NCBI GenBank assembly: GCA_028274465.1
Contig: CM051456.1
Span: 116,638,880-116,702,879 of the forward strand
Reading direction: 5' to 3'
Source of the DNA: Plantago ovata
Taxonomy: Eukaryota > Streptophyta > Magnoliopsida > Lamiales > Plantaginaceae
Length of the DNA stretch: 64,000 bases
Shown here piece by piece: positions 12,830 through 24,483 of the stretch. The notes below the pieces were generated by a model that saw only the letters and a list, made by a program, of their open reading frames with translations, was not told where the DNA came from and did not search any database. The position numbers and the translations under genes are program-made. Position 1 is the stretch's first letter. Every line of letters starts with the position of its first letter.

Positions 12830-13839
12830 ATTGCACCAATTTCCTCTTTTGTCCTCATCTCATACGAATGTATACACTTTCTTTCAAGGGAAACATAATT
12901 TTAGTCTTAATAATTAAATGGTGTATTTTCCCCCCTACTAACTCCCTTAATTAAAATGTTGTTCTATAATTAGGTTAATTTTGTCGTTTTCCTATACTCC
13001 ATCTGAAAGAAAGTTAAAATTAAGTGGTGAACGCATATACATACCACATTTTGTATTTTTGTTCTTTTAAAGAGCTAGAGTATAGCGTTAAAATTGTATG
13101 GAAAAGGAAATTATATGAAGACATGCATGGGAAACGATTAAGGCATTAATCATTCGTTACTTGAAGTGTATGTTTAATAAAATTAACCGATAAGGTTATT
13201 AATGGTTTGTTTAGTAATTGAAAATTAATAGGATGACTAATAGATCGTTAAATTGAGTGAAATTATCTATTGATAAGACGATGCAAATACTTTATTGATA
13301 TAGTTTATGTGCTAGCTAGTTTGACCCTACGTACAAGATTTACCACAACGTTAAAATTCATACACCACGAACGAATCGAATGGATTATTTATTTTTCTTT
13401 TTGGTTGTGTAGATATTTTCATACCAATAAATCAAATTGACGTACATATGAAAAGTTTTAATTTCAAAAGTTTATCCTAATAATAAGCCATCATCCACGT
13501 TAACTAATTATTTGCATGCATGATTGTATTGCTGAGATTTTGGTATTCTTCTTGGTACGTATAAATCGTACATTCTCTAGCAGTTCATGTCACAGGCATA
13601 ATGGTTTAGCTGTCTACAACAACATAAGATCTAGATAGTTTGTCAAAAACAGGGGAAGGAGTGGACACAGAAACGGAATTTTAGGGAAGTATTTTTATTC
13701 ATCAACATCAACATAAATTCTACAACGTTAATTAGCAAAATTTGTTAATTAGAAAAGAACCATAAAAGATAAATCCTAATCTAATCGCTTTATCTCTATT
13801 GACATATCTATCTTATATGCAAGATACCGCCATACTAGC
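12830..13839. other. MYB upstream region, no other gene
   Basis: AT-rich promoter-side sequence. No open frame with motifs and no bounded repeat. Confidence 0.45.
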
Positions 13840-15110
13840 TTATTGATGAACGAGATTGTCAGACTCGAACAATCAAATAAATTTGTTTGAAAGCCGAAGG
13901 GCAACTCACAACTACACAAAACACGTAGTGCAGAGGCAAGATGACCTCGAGTATCGATCTCTAGGGACTTAACTAGCTTTAACTAAATAACTACTATATA
14001 AATTCAGAAAACAAATTTGACTTAGCTTAACTTAAGAATATATAATGAGAGCTGGTGATAGTATGCTCATTCTAAGCATCGGGTTCTAATTATGCATGAA
14101 AGTGCAACTCGTACTGCTTTAAAAGTAATTTGAATTAACAAATACCAAAAGACAGATTTGTAGACGTGTATTTGAAAGCTTCCTATCTATACTAATACTT
14201 GGCTAAGGTTGTCAGGCTTAGTTCAAGCAGTACATGATAATTATAATTATTGAATCGATGATCTTGAATTGTCCTAGTGTTTCTAACACTTTTATACGAA
14301 GATATTTGGCTTAGTCGGATCAAAAGAATCGAATTAAGATAATTAAACAAGTAAAAGACTCAGAAACTCAATCATGCACAATATGAACCCTAGCTACGAA
14401 TTTACATACTATCACTAACTAGAAACTAGCTACTCATATCAAAATCTAAATCAACACAAGCAATCATATATGAAAACATCATTGTATTGAAAAATAGAGT
14501 ATTGAAAAAGGTGAGATACAAAGTTACCACCGAGTGTTGTCAATCTCCGGTGAATGGCTAAACTCACAAGTTTCTAGCAAGGTGAGGTCAAAAGATGTCC
14601 GAATCTCTACCTTGGTGCTCCAAATTGCTAAGATAATGTAGTTCTAAGAGAAAAAGTACCCAAAACAAGCTCTAGGGTTTAAGTCTGCAAAATTATGATC
14701 TAAGATATGAAAATTCGCAACTTTACAATTATATATATCTATCTGTCGGCAGCTCCCAGGCGGACCGCCTGGCACGGGCAGAGATTTGCCCGTGCCTTTT
14801 CTTCCTTCGGGTCTTTGATTCTGGCCTTGGCACGGTTTTGAGCTCCGAAACTTGGTCTTTTGGTTTGGAAACATGTCCCGGTACTCCTTGACACACCACG
14901 GGTGATCTCATTGCACCAAAACTTCAATGTTTCGCCATGAATCATATCCAAAAGTGCGATTTTCACCTAAATCCTAAAAATATCAAAGAAAATGGAAACG
15001 TGACACTATTCTAACAAAATGCACTAAACTGCATGAAAGAGGATAGCTAAATTGGTGAAAGAGACTCGAATGATAGTGTAAAAAACACTGTCATCACTTA
15101 TCCATAATTA
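13840..15110. repeat. Unclassified repeat-like region with GC-rich hairpins
   Basis: The region differs in composition from its flanks and has no gene. At 14756-14772 an 8-bp inverted repeat (CCAGGCGG / CCGCCTGG) has a single-base centre. Next to it, 14773-14794 forms a second hairpin (CACGGGCA / TGCCCGTG, 6-nt loop). Phrases such as GGTGATAGTATGCTC and a closing ACACTGTCATCAC look like transposon-type sequence, but no TIR, LTR or coding domain could be bounded. Confidence 0.3.
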
Positions 15111-15219
15111 AATAAGACTTCCAAACATTTCTCACTACCTCATATAATAGCCCACGACTTAATTAACCACAACCCTGCGTGACGAAATCCAAATATTGTA
15201 CTAGAGATTCATGTTTATG

Positions 15220-15444
15220 TTAATACTCGAAAATAGCGTTGATAGCCCTGTTATTTCTGGTATAGTGATGGAACCTTGTACGGATTTGACCGACCCGTGC
15301 GGTGCTCAACATCTTGAGCGGCTCCATCGTTGGAGGTCTTCGAATATAACCGATCCGGTCGGCACCAAGCGACCTTGGTAGCTCCATAATCATGGAGGGA
15401 TCGCCTTGTTCAGGACTTCTTGCAGAGTTACTCACTTTAGGCAT
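15220..15444 (-). CDS. Putative small ORF, 74 aa, unknown
   Basis: Open frame of 74 codons starting MPKVSNSARSPEQGDPSMIM and ending NAIFEY. It stands out because its GC content is clearly above the AT-rich surroundings. A TATA-like ACTATATAAG lies about 50 bp upstream of the ATG on the same strand. No family is recognised, and no signal peptide or membrane segment is evident. It could be a real small gene, the first exon of a longer one, or a fragment captured by the neighbouring repeat. Confidence 0.25.
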   Translation of the reverse strand: MPKVSNSARSPEQGDPSMIMELPRSLGADRIGYIRRPPTMEPLKMLSTARVGQIRTRFHHYTRNNRAINAIFEY

Positions 15445-15490
15445 AATTCACATAATCATCATACTTGTCTATTAATGAAATATTGGGTCA

Positions 15491-15500
15491 CTTATATAGT
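15491..15500 (-). promoter_or_regulatory. TATA-like box upstream of the 74-aa ORF
   Basis: ACTATATAAG on the minus strand, about 47 bp before the ATG at 15444. In AT-rich DNA such a motif arises easily by chance. Confidence 0.25.
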
Positions 15501-16680
15501 GGAGTAAATACAAAGAACATGGAAAGATAATAATGATAGGATATCTAGAGAATATTCCTGATCTTTCCTTATCCTAACCTAGCCTAACTTAATCTACCTT
15601 ATTAAAGAGATACACTAGGATCTCAGAAGATCTTAACAAATCCTTTCCTAATTAATGCTAACTTGTCAGCCAAATCGGGACGTGTTGGCGCGTCGTCATA
15701 GTAATCCCGTGTTGCGAACAGGTAATACCAAGGTATCATCATATACCTAAGGTGTTGATTCATTGCATTGGAGTGGTGGGGTGATCGATTTGTGTAGTAG
15801 TACGTAATTGATTAGTGGTTCTAGTTTTTGTAATACGAGTAGGTTTCGGCCTTGTAACATTGTAAAGTTCTGACAATATTTCTTACACCCTTTGAACTCT
15901 AGTTGTTTCATTATTAAAAAAGAAAAACTATTTAAAAGGTAAATGAATAATGTTACCTATATAACTATATCTTCCAGGCAGGCTGCAGGCAACTTATTCA
16001 AATGCCATCTTCCGAATTCTTCGATGGCTTCGTTTGGTATGGTTTGGTCATTGAGTAACCTAACTATTTCCCGAAGAGACATCAATTTGTCTTATTAGCT
16101 AGGTGAAATACGAAAAAAAACTAATGGATCACCATTTAATCAGCTTTAAATATTTCGTTTGGCAACATATATAAATATTAATTGGGCTCTCGACTCGTAC
16201 GTGGTACTATATGTTTACCCTCTCAATTTTAGTGCCGCAAGTTCAAGAAAAATTTCATTTTGCTACTTCTCAACGAGGAATTATATATATATATTTTTTA
16301 TTTATTTATTATTTATTTTTATTTTTTGCAATATTTCCAAGAAAAATCAAGAACTTATACTTTGTCTTTCCAGGCCACTGAATTTGTAGCTTAGAAACTC
16401 GATCTAGACTAATTAACACACCAAGTTTATTTAAAATAAAATAAAATTAATTATGTGTACGTAGCTAGTTATATATTTAAATTATTCCAGTACGTACCGA
16501 AAGTGAGAATATATATAATCCATGATTTCTTCAAGTTTTATTTGTTTACAAAAGTTAGTAGTAACCCTGCTCTTAAAATGAAAACATGTCTTATAATTTG
16601 TAGTAATTAAGAGCTAATACGTCATCTTATCCTTAATTATTTTAACTTTTAAGAGTTATATTTATCTCTGTAAAGATCAA
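15501..16680. other. Intergenic, no gene seen
   Basis: AT-rich. At 15720-15930 there is plus-strand sequence with GGTTTCGGCCTTGTAAC ending in an A run, similar in style to LINE 3' ends. The 16159-16389 frame is low-complexity. Confidence 0.4.
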
Positions 16681-16735
16681 TTTTTTTTTTAAACGACAAA
16701 TATTACAACTGCTTCTATACTACGATAAGATCAAT
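16681..16735 (-). mobile_element. SINE 3' tail fragment
   Basis: The minus strand reads GTTGTAATATTTGTCGTTT followed by an A run. It nearly matches the tail at 24484 (GTTGTAATATTTACCGTTT) and resembles 49327. Only the tail is clear. Confidence 0.4.
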
Positions 16736-17231
16736 TTGGAATGTACACATGTTTATAACCCTGATGAACAATTACTCGATCTGTGCCACATATGTACGGT
16801 TTTGTCTGGTATATATTGTATCTATGTCTAATTGTTGGGATTAAGGATTACACATTTTGATCACATGAATTAATTATGAGTTAGTGTCATAATATTAAGA
16901 TAAGGATCTTAGCTACCTAAATCTAAACACTATCCCTTTAATAATTACTACTAGTACGAATTCATTAGTATTAGTTTCGTAACGTACGTACTCATTGTCT
17001 TTGAATATTGGAAACATGCATTTAATTATGTATATCATATGTAGCAAGACTAATAAGACTAATAAGAATTGACTATAGACTATTCTGTTAGACAGTGCTG
17101 TTTTTGGAGAGATCATGTTAATTACTGGACTGGATGGACTACATGTTGTATACGCATTCAACTGTAATTAAAATGAGAAAGTATATGCTTGCATGCAAGT
17201 AGAATACGACGACTAAAGCTATATCATTTTG
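16736..17231. other. Intergenic, no gene seen
   Basis: AT-rich. No motif-bearing frame and no bounded repeat. Confidence 0.4.
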
Positions 17232-17420
17232 ATTTTCTTCTAAAAATTCATTAATTTCAATTCGATTCAGTTTTGTTAAATTCCATTCAAATTCATTCAT
17301 TTCAGCCCATTTATGTTCAGTTCAAATATGTTTAGTTATTTTTTATACTATGAATAAATTTAGTTCAATTCAATTTCATTCAGTTTAGTTCAATTATATT
17401 AAGTTTGTTCAGACGAAGAT
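17232..17420. repeat. GAACTGAA-word fold-back repeat, copy 3
   Basis: Inverted relative to copies 1 and 2: it reads TTCAGTTCAAAT, TAGTTCAATTCAATTTC and so on, and ends TTCAGACGAAGAT. Same family as 1607-1740 and 6545-6668, but longer (about 190 bp). Confidence 0.5.
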
Positions 17421-17499
17421 AATTGATGACGTTTAAATATTTCCAGACTGTTCCAGTACGCATCAAAGACGAATTATATATAACGATCTAGCATATTAC

Positions 17500-17950
17500 A
17501 TATAAGTACACAAATGGGTTACACCCTCGTGGCTAAGAAGAAAGCATACTGCAAGCTTAACTTCGTATGGCAGCAAAGAAACAAAGCAGACTAGATGTAA
17601 CTACGGGAGGTTAACTCTAAAAGTACGAGAGATATACCCCGTAAGCCTAAGCTAGAGGTACGAACCTAGATATGCAAATGAGCTCATAGTTCTTGGCCTA
17701 AGCTCATTACCATCAACATCAAGTACGACGATTTACAACTAGTGCCTAACAGATTGACACTTGACGATTTGTTATCAGACCGACTTATGAGCTAGGGGTT
17801 CTCTATAAATAGCTCATATCTAAAGAGAAGCACAATCAATTTTGGACCAACAAACATTCTCTAAAAATCATGTCCTCTCTCTATCATACCCTAACACTTA
17901 GTCACTTACACTCGAAAATATATACAGGGTTGTGATATTTCCACCCTTGA
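17500..17950 (+). mobile_element. Possible solo LTR or LTR fragment
   Basis: A stretch of higher complexity with a strong TATA box (CTCTATAAATAGC near 17800) and a C/T-rich region about 70 bp after it, as in LTR promoters. Terminal TG/CA ends and target-site repeats could not be fixed, and no primer-binding site is visible. Weak call. Confidence 0.25.
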
Positions 17951-18372
17951 GTAAAGTCTCGAACCTCCTATTTGACCATACGACAAATCTTATATATTTC
18001 ATTATCCCACCTCTCTTTAACGAAATACAGAAAGATTCATAAATTTTATGAAGCAGACTGTATGACGAAGAACCATGGTTTAAAAGTTTGAAGACTCTTG
18101 TTCTTGTTTACTTGCAGTTTTGTCAATGGTTTAAAGGGATTTTTACTCACATCAATATGGAAGCTTGTTGGAATTTCAGTTAAATCAAATGTGGTTTGTC
18201 CATGACTTTTACCTCAACCAAACGGCCCAACACGTCGGAAACGGAGGTTTCTCGAACATGTATGAATCTACTATATATAGTAGTAGAAGACACTTGAGAA
18301 AAAATTACTAAAATTCCTTTTGTGGTGAAAGAATAATGAAAGCTCAAAGTATGTTGGTTGATGCATGGTATG

Positions 18373-18795
18373 CTAGGAAGCACGAATATGAATACGCGAA
18401 ACAAATACGATACGAATATGAAAAAATGTCAAGATTCGAAATATGAATAGTTAAAAATACGTTTTTTAACGTATAGATTTTTATATATTTTGATTTAAAA
18501 AAAGGGATGGGAGATGAATAAATTACCAAACACATCAAACTAAATTCAGTCCGAATGATATTAATTTATTTTATATACAAACAAATAAGTCCAACAATTT
18601 AATCTGTAACAATGCTATATTGATGTTTATTCTAAACCATCATTAATTAATTAAGCCCAAACTCCATATCAAATTTATAAACATGCACAACAGTAATGAA
18701 AACGTTTGCATGCCGTTTTTGTCCGTATTTGTATTCGTATTGAATACATTTTTTTTCTAAATACTTTAGCTACTTAACGTATTCATGCTACCTAG
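18373..18795. mobile_element. Non-autonomous hAT-like element with TACGAATA words
   Basis: Left TIR CTAGGAAGCACGAATA and the complement of right TIR CTAGGTAGCATGAATACG bound a 423-bp element. Flanking 8-bp repeats are ATGGTATG and ACAGTATG (6 of 8 match), as expected for a hAT. Inside each end are arrays of TACGAATATG-like words and their complements. No transposase frame. Confidence 0.7.
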
Positions 18796-20041
18796 ACAGT
18801 ATGTAATGCTAAAGGTTGGTGTTGAGGGATTACCCCACATGACTAAAGTTGAGAAGTAGTAAGTTAAATAAGAAGACATGAAATGACTTAGGGGTTGGGA
18901 CCCTTGGGGGTACCCATGCTTTTGGAGGGGGGAAGGAGCAAGATGGCTCCTCGGTAATCTGAACGCACCCGCCTGGCTCCGCTAGAAGTTTAGCCGGGCC
19001 TGGGCTTGGACTGAGGCTAGTTAGTGGTGGATATTATCTTTTTGGACAAATACTAACTTTGCATTTGGGTCCAATTAGAAAACGCCCAACTCGTTCATCC
19101 AGCAGATGATTGCACTGCTTGAACGAAGTGTTGTAAAACGAACATACATGAAGCTTGAATAAAAAGTTGTGTTTTTTCGTTCCAAGCCTTCTGAAGCGAA
19201 TACTTGTGTATATTAGAATGAATCTTTGTGTTCTTTCGTTAATTTGCTGCTATTCGTTACACCACTTGGCCTATTATAAATAAATCCCTCATGTGTTGCA
19301 GAATCATTCATTCGATCTGCTCTCTCCTTCTTCTCTATTTTCTCTAGAAAAGCAAAACTTCTCATATTGTAGTAGTGGTGGATCCAGGATTTTGTCATTG
19401 GGTAGGTTAATTTGATGTGGTAATATAGAGATAAGTAGCAATTTTTTTAAAAAAACTTAGTTAATAATATCATACTAAAGAAATCAAAATATTATTCTAA
19501 TTATAGTTTTCAAATAAACATTTTTTTTCTTTTCATATGAGTAATTAAAAAATTAGCAATTTTATTCTCTTGTAGGAAGGTAAAAGATTATAGAGAAGGT
19601 AGGAAAAGGATGAAAAACAAGTAAAATTTATAATTTGGTGATAGAGGGTTCGAACCCCTAACCAAACGTACAAAACCATAGAGCAAATCCACACTGGACT
19701 AGAAACAAAAACGTTTAAAATATGCATACTACTGTTATATTTCCATCGAGTGCAGGGTAGGTTGAAGACTTCCCGAGTCCTTGAGTAGTCCACCTAGAGT
19801 TTTTATATTTCAGTACTTATTATACGAATTCACATGCAATTCTATCTTGGGAAACTGTCCGTCAGATACTGTAAGTATCAAGTGCATGACGAATAAAGTC
19901 TTAAGAACAAAATGTTGATGTTCGACTCTACAGTTCTTATTTATGTTTATTTCCAAATTCTCATTCCGATACTAGTTTGTCTATACTACCCAACAAAGCT
20001 TAAACTATATGAATATCAGTTACGTACGTGAAGAAAACCAA
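18796..20041. other. Intergenic, possible LTR debris
   Basis: No gene. At 18890-19020 there is GC-rich transposon-like sequence. Around 19270 a TATAAATAAATCC motif precedes a CTCTCTCCTTCTTCTC tract, similar to an LTR promoter. A degenerate hAT-end phrase GGTGGATCCAGGATTTT lies at 19377. None could be bounded. Confidence 0.3.
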
Positions 20042-20250
20042 TGACACTACAAAAAATTTTCTGTTTAGTGACGGATTTAAATCCGTCACTAAACAACACC
20101 GATTCGTCACTAAACAACACCGATTCGTCACTGTTTAGTGACGGATAAGGAAAGCCGTCACTATATTGAGTGTCACTAAGATTTAGTGACAGATTAGTGA
20201 CGGACAAAAGGTTGACCATTGATTTTAAGAAAAGATTAAAAAAAAAAAAA

Positions 20251-20392
20251 ATTAGTGACGGATTAATCTTATCCGTCACTGAAGTTGTTGACTCCGGTCA
20301 ACCAATTTAGTGACGGATAAGTTTATTCGTCACTAAATTGGTTGACCGGAGTCAACAACTTCAGTGACGGATAAGATTTATCCGTCACTAAA
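20251..20392. repeat. Near-perfect 70-bp inverted repeat with 2-nt loop
   Basis: Left arm 20251-20320 and right arm 20323-20392 are complementary at 67 of 70 positions by direct reading, separated only by GT. The inner 40 bp of each arm (GAAGTTGTTGACTCCGGTCA and onward) has one mismatch. A transcript would fold into a long dsRNA stem, a possible small-RNA source. Confidence 0.9.
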
Positions 20393-20489
20393 ATTGGATA
20401 TTTTAAAAATAAATTTATGTTTCTTTTAATTTATTTAATTCATCTACAGTGTAATAAAATATTAAAATATAATTTTTTAAATGCAATAA

Positions 20490-20560
20490 GGGGTGTTGCG
20501 AGAATCGAACTCGCGACCTCTCGCATTTAGCGAGAATCATACCACTAGACCAACCACCCA
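20490..20560 (-). pseudogene. Degenerate tRNA-Pro-like gene inside the CACTA element
   Basis: The minus strand shows an acceptor stem (GGGTGGT with ACACCCC, one mismatch), a D arm TTGGTCTAGTGGTATGA as in plant tRNA-Pro, anticodon stem CTCGC/GCGAG, and T arm GCGAG-TTCGATT-CTCGC. The anticodon loop is only 5 nt (TAAAT) where tRNA-Pro has 7 (TTTGGGT). No proline anticodon remains and the gene is 2 nt short, so I call it a pseudogene or tRNA-derived insert. Confidence 0.75.
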
Positions 20561-21106
20561 TATTTCTTTTCTTATATATACTACAAAATACAAATAACAT
20601 AAATTGGAACATATTAATACAAACTACAATTGTATATGAGCTACAGATATCACATAGAAGTGAATTGTACTAGAAGTGAAGAATGGAGCTTTTTGTTTCA
20701 TTCGTCACTAATCCGTCACTGAATGTACTGATTCGTCACTAATTTAGTGACGGTTTATCCGTCACTAATACAGAAAATTCTTATAGTGTGAATCATCATA
20801 AGCTAAAATTAAATGGATCGGAGTGTCATTTTAGATTTTTCTTTAACATATTGATATTTATTACATACACGCGAAGGAAAAAAAAAAGCCAGGTTGTGGC
20901 TGCTTACCTGGTCAGAGGAATATATTAGGAGCATTTTTGCGTCATTAATGATGTCATATACACTTTCATGTCAATTTATTTAAAATAATATCAATGTATG
21001 TAGAATAAATTTATTGGATCTCCAAATCACTTATTTTTTTATGCGTAATAATAATAAACTTATGTAGAAGATATATAACTACAATATCTATGTTCATTGT
21101 TCAACC

Positions 21107-21225
21107 TGTTTTTTTTTTTTTTTAAACGGCAAAGCGAGAATCAATACTGATTGTTCATTTACCCTGTGGTGACTCGAATCTCTGACCTATTGGTTAAAGG
21201 TGAAACAGATTACCAACCATTGTTC
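21107..21225 (-). mobile_element. SINE fragment
   Basis: The minus strand carries a weak A-box-like GGTTGGTAATCTG, then AGAGATTCGAGTCACC (B-box-like), and ends TTGCCGTTTAAAAAA. The tail is shared with the other SINE copies of this window. Confidence 0.45.
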
Positions 21226-21409
21226 AACCTGTTGATCTAGATTATTAATTAAAATCCTAGCCACCTTTCTCACTACTGGTGATAAAAATATTCTTAAGTG
21301 ATTATTTCTTTTTTTGAGATACTATTATAATTACAATGTTTGGCCTACAAATTTGTATCAATAAATTACTAATCAACCTCATTTCAATAATCTCTATACA
21401 GAGCAGATA

Positions 21410-21485
21410 ATCACCCATTTCGGGAATCGAACCCGTGACCACTTGCTTACGGGGTGTCTCAGCTTGCCACTCGGCTACAAACGCT
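21410..21485 (-). mobile_element. tRNA-related SINE head
   Basis: The minus strand reads TAGCCGAGTGGCAAGC (good A box) and, about 30 nt later, ACGGGTTCGATTCCCG (perfect B box with its T-arm stem). The anticodon region does not fold as a normal tRNA, so this is better seen as the 5' head of a tRNA-derived SINE than a functional tRNA. The body would extend towards lower coordinates but has no clear end. Confidence 0.45.
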
Positions 21486-22426
21486 TTGACCTTAAGTGAT
21501 TATTTCAGTGAGCAAACTAATTTATATATGTGGAGTGTTTAGTGTGTACCAAAAAGTTTATATGTTCTTCTTGACTGTGACTACTTTGATATCATCGATC
21601 GAAAAAGATTGCTTCATCGAACAAGTGAAAACCAATTTAGATGGTGACCTATATAGCTATTAATTATTTTTTCTTTCTATTTGGCCATTTGAAATAACTA
21701 TAATTAATCTTTAGGCCAAAGATACCTAAGCATAGTATCAAGTTAGAGGAGAAGTTGGTGTCGCAATATCTCAGATTAATGTTCTATTTCAAACCTTTGT
21801 ACTCGTGGCGTTTCTTTTCCATTTTTATAGTGAAAAAAGAAAAGAAATTTAAAAATAGATAAAACCATAGTTAATTTTGGCAAGGCATAAAATGGTCTTC
21901 TAAGAGATTATATATTTATTTATAAGTAAAAATTAGAGGGACAAATATAATGGTTATAATTATATAATCTTTACTTAACGACATAGATATTTTCTATAAA
22001 TAAAAGATACACCGTACCCACAAGGGTGACTCAATTGGTCAATAGATACACTGTAGCTCACGGGGAGTAAATTTTTGGAATTTACGTCTTCTGACTCGAG
22101 CCTATATAATACTTTGGGAACATTAATAGATGGGTTGTTATTAAAGAAAAATTGTATATATTTATTAAAGTTGTTAGTTTGGACCGATCAAAAGTGCGAC
22201 TGAATGTTGAATTGGATTAGCACTATTTCAGTCTATTAGTATGATATTGTCCAATATGACGAGCTGGACCACCTTTTTTATTTTAATTACTATATATTCG
22301 CACAATATCGATATATTGGCAATATATATATGAATAGTAAGGTATGCAATTCATTTCCGCATTGTTACAACATACATGGTTAGCCATATATGGGTTTATG
22401 TAGATACACTCTCCCAATTAGACCAC
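21486..22426. other. Intergenic, one weak SINE-like stretch
   Basis: AT-rich, no gene. At 22024-22110 the plus strand has GGGTGACTCAATTGGTCAATAG followed by CTTCTGACTCGAGCC, resembling pol III boxes of a SINE, with a TTATTAAAGAAAAA tail near 22145. Confidence 0.35.
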
Positions 22427-23175
22427 TTAGACCATCTCCAACGGCAGTTTGGAGGTGGTGCAGTAGGCGTTTGGAGAATTCAAGTGTTCAGACCCGTCAT
22501 AAACTTTATGACGGGCCTGAACTTTTTTTTTTCTTTCTTTTGTTAATTTTGTTTCCCTTTTCTTTAATGCCTTTCATTTTTCTTTCTATTTTCTTTTTCT
22601 TCTTTCCTTTAAATCCCTCTCTTTTATTTTCTATTTCTTTACTCCTAATTATTTCTTTATAATATTTGTAATAAATTATATAGAAAATACCAATTGTAAA
22701 ATTTTATAAATATTTGAATACAATTAAAAAAATACACTTGCATAAATAATAAAAAATAAATAAAAACACTTGCACCTAAATGAGTTTGAAACTTCAACTT
22801 CCATTCACACATGCCCACATATGCTCCATCAATCATTGTTTGAAATTTACATTCTACAATATTTTTTTGTTTTATTATCAATCATTGTAAATTTTTTTTG
22901 AAAGAAATCATTGTAATTTTTAGATTTATATTTCATATTTATTTAATTCATTAACCACATTTATAATAATATGAAGTATAAAAAATAGTGTAGTTTAAAA
23001 AGAAATGAGAAAATAAAAATGTAATTTAATAGAAAATGAGAAAAGAAAAGAAATGTGAGCCTGATGGGTCTGAACGAATGGAGTGCAGAATATGTTAGAG
23101 ACTGATGGCTAATAAAATAATCTAAATGCTGATTTGACAGGGTATGATGAGTATGAACGGATGGAGATGATCTTA
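22427..23175. mobile_element. Possible MITE, CATCTCCAAC type
   Basis: Left end TTAGACCATCTCCAACGG and the complement of the right end TAAGATCATCTCCATCCG form imperfect TIRs. Internal inverted matches follow (CAGACCCGTCATAAA near the left, GATGGGTCTGAAC near the right). The interior is AT-rich and non-coding. Target-site repeats are not clear. Confidence 0.45.
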
Positions 23176-24483
23176 GAGTGAGTCTCGTTTCATATTGGAT
23201 AATATCATATCAATTGACTGAGATAAGATATTGTTGAACCATATTGCACAACGGAGACGGAGATTGAGGGTGCGGAAGGGACAACCTCCAAATAACCGCT
23301 AATTAGTTTTCAATCTCAACGCGCTTCTTATTCCTAATTTGAGGTCATCATTCCGCTCCTAATTGGCGATCAAGCTATATGAGTATAAATTTATGAGTGA
23401 TATCTAATTCACTCGGGTAAATATTATGATCGTGCGTATGCATACACACACTGACGTAGTGACGTGAAGAAGAAACTGATACCTTTCAATTATGAGATAA
23501 AAATTGATATTCTTAAAAAAAATTTCACGGCCAATCAATGTAATAGTGTGAACTGTGAAGTATATTGCACCAAATATCGAATTAATTAAGTGAAATAATG
23601 ATGGATGTATCAAAATCAAATAGGTCCAGCTCGTCATTTGGAAGTCTAACATCTTATGTCAGAATCTGCATCTTTCAAACCTAAACCCAAACTCCTTTAA
23701 AGTGTCAATTCAATTAATGTATTTTACAAAAGCGATTTTGGTCAAAATGAAAAAATAATGACGGTGTACGGATTTTGATCAACAAAGTAGCAAATCTGAA
23801 GAATATATGTTTTTCTTTTTTCATTTTCCTTGACATAAATAAACCTTATTAAAATGTCAACAAGATTATAAGAAGAGATATTAGCAGAGTTTAACACCTT
23901 GATATGAGTCCATAACTCATTTTAAACCCTACCAGTTCATCAATTAAATCTTGATTAAAAAATTATTGTTTTGACGTTGACCGCTCCATATTTACATAAA
24001 TGTCATTGTTTCAAAAATTACAAACCAAACAAACCTTAACAATTTTTTCTTTCGTTTTTTTTTTTTGATAAATGGAAAAATAAGGTACTCAATTTCAATG
24101 TAAATCATGGATAACAAAAAAAAAAAAGAAAAAAAAAGAAATTAAATTTGCATATATTTTACACATTAAGGTTGAAATTTTAGTATAGTATAGTTAATAG
24201 TAATGTGTGACCTCCATTTCTTTTCTTATAAATTGTATGTAAATTGACCATTTTGAAATTGGGAAAAAAATCATTTCCTAATTATTTCAATTTATTTTGC
24301 TTCACTTATGTAATTATGTTTCCTAAGTAAATGATCAAAGGCTATCTTACCCTAAAAAATCACATTCCTTTTTCTCATTTCAAAGAAAAGAAGAAATATA
24401 TATCGTGCTCACAAAAAGTAAAAATTTAAGGTAAAAGAAAATTAAACACTCACATTAACACAGACTCTACCTACGTCAAATGG
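23176..24483. other. Intergenic, no gene seen
   Basis: AT-rich with A and T homopolymer runs. Minus frame 23404-23652 has no motif. Confidence 0.45.

Larger units (their letters stand above)
20045..20788. mobile_element. Non-autonomous CACTA (En/Spm) element
   Basis: Ends are CACTACAAAAAATTTTCTG (left) and the complement of CACTATAAGAATTTTCTG (right). They are flanked by a perfect 3-bp target-site duplication TGA (20042-20044 and 20789-20791), the hallmark of CACTA transposons. The 744-bp interior is filled with subterminal words TTAGTGACGGAT and their complements, the usual TnpA-type binding repeats. There is no transposase, so it would have to be moved in trans. It also holds a 142-nt hairpin and a degenerate tRNA gene. 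Confidence 0.95.

Noticed and set aside
21410..21485. Functional tRNA-Leu or tRNA-Ser
   Set aside because: A and B boxes and the T arm are good, but no normal anticodon stem-loop or acceptor pairing could be drawn, so it was kept only as a SINE head.
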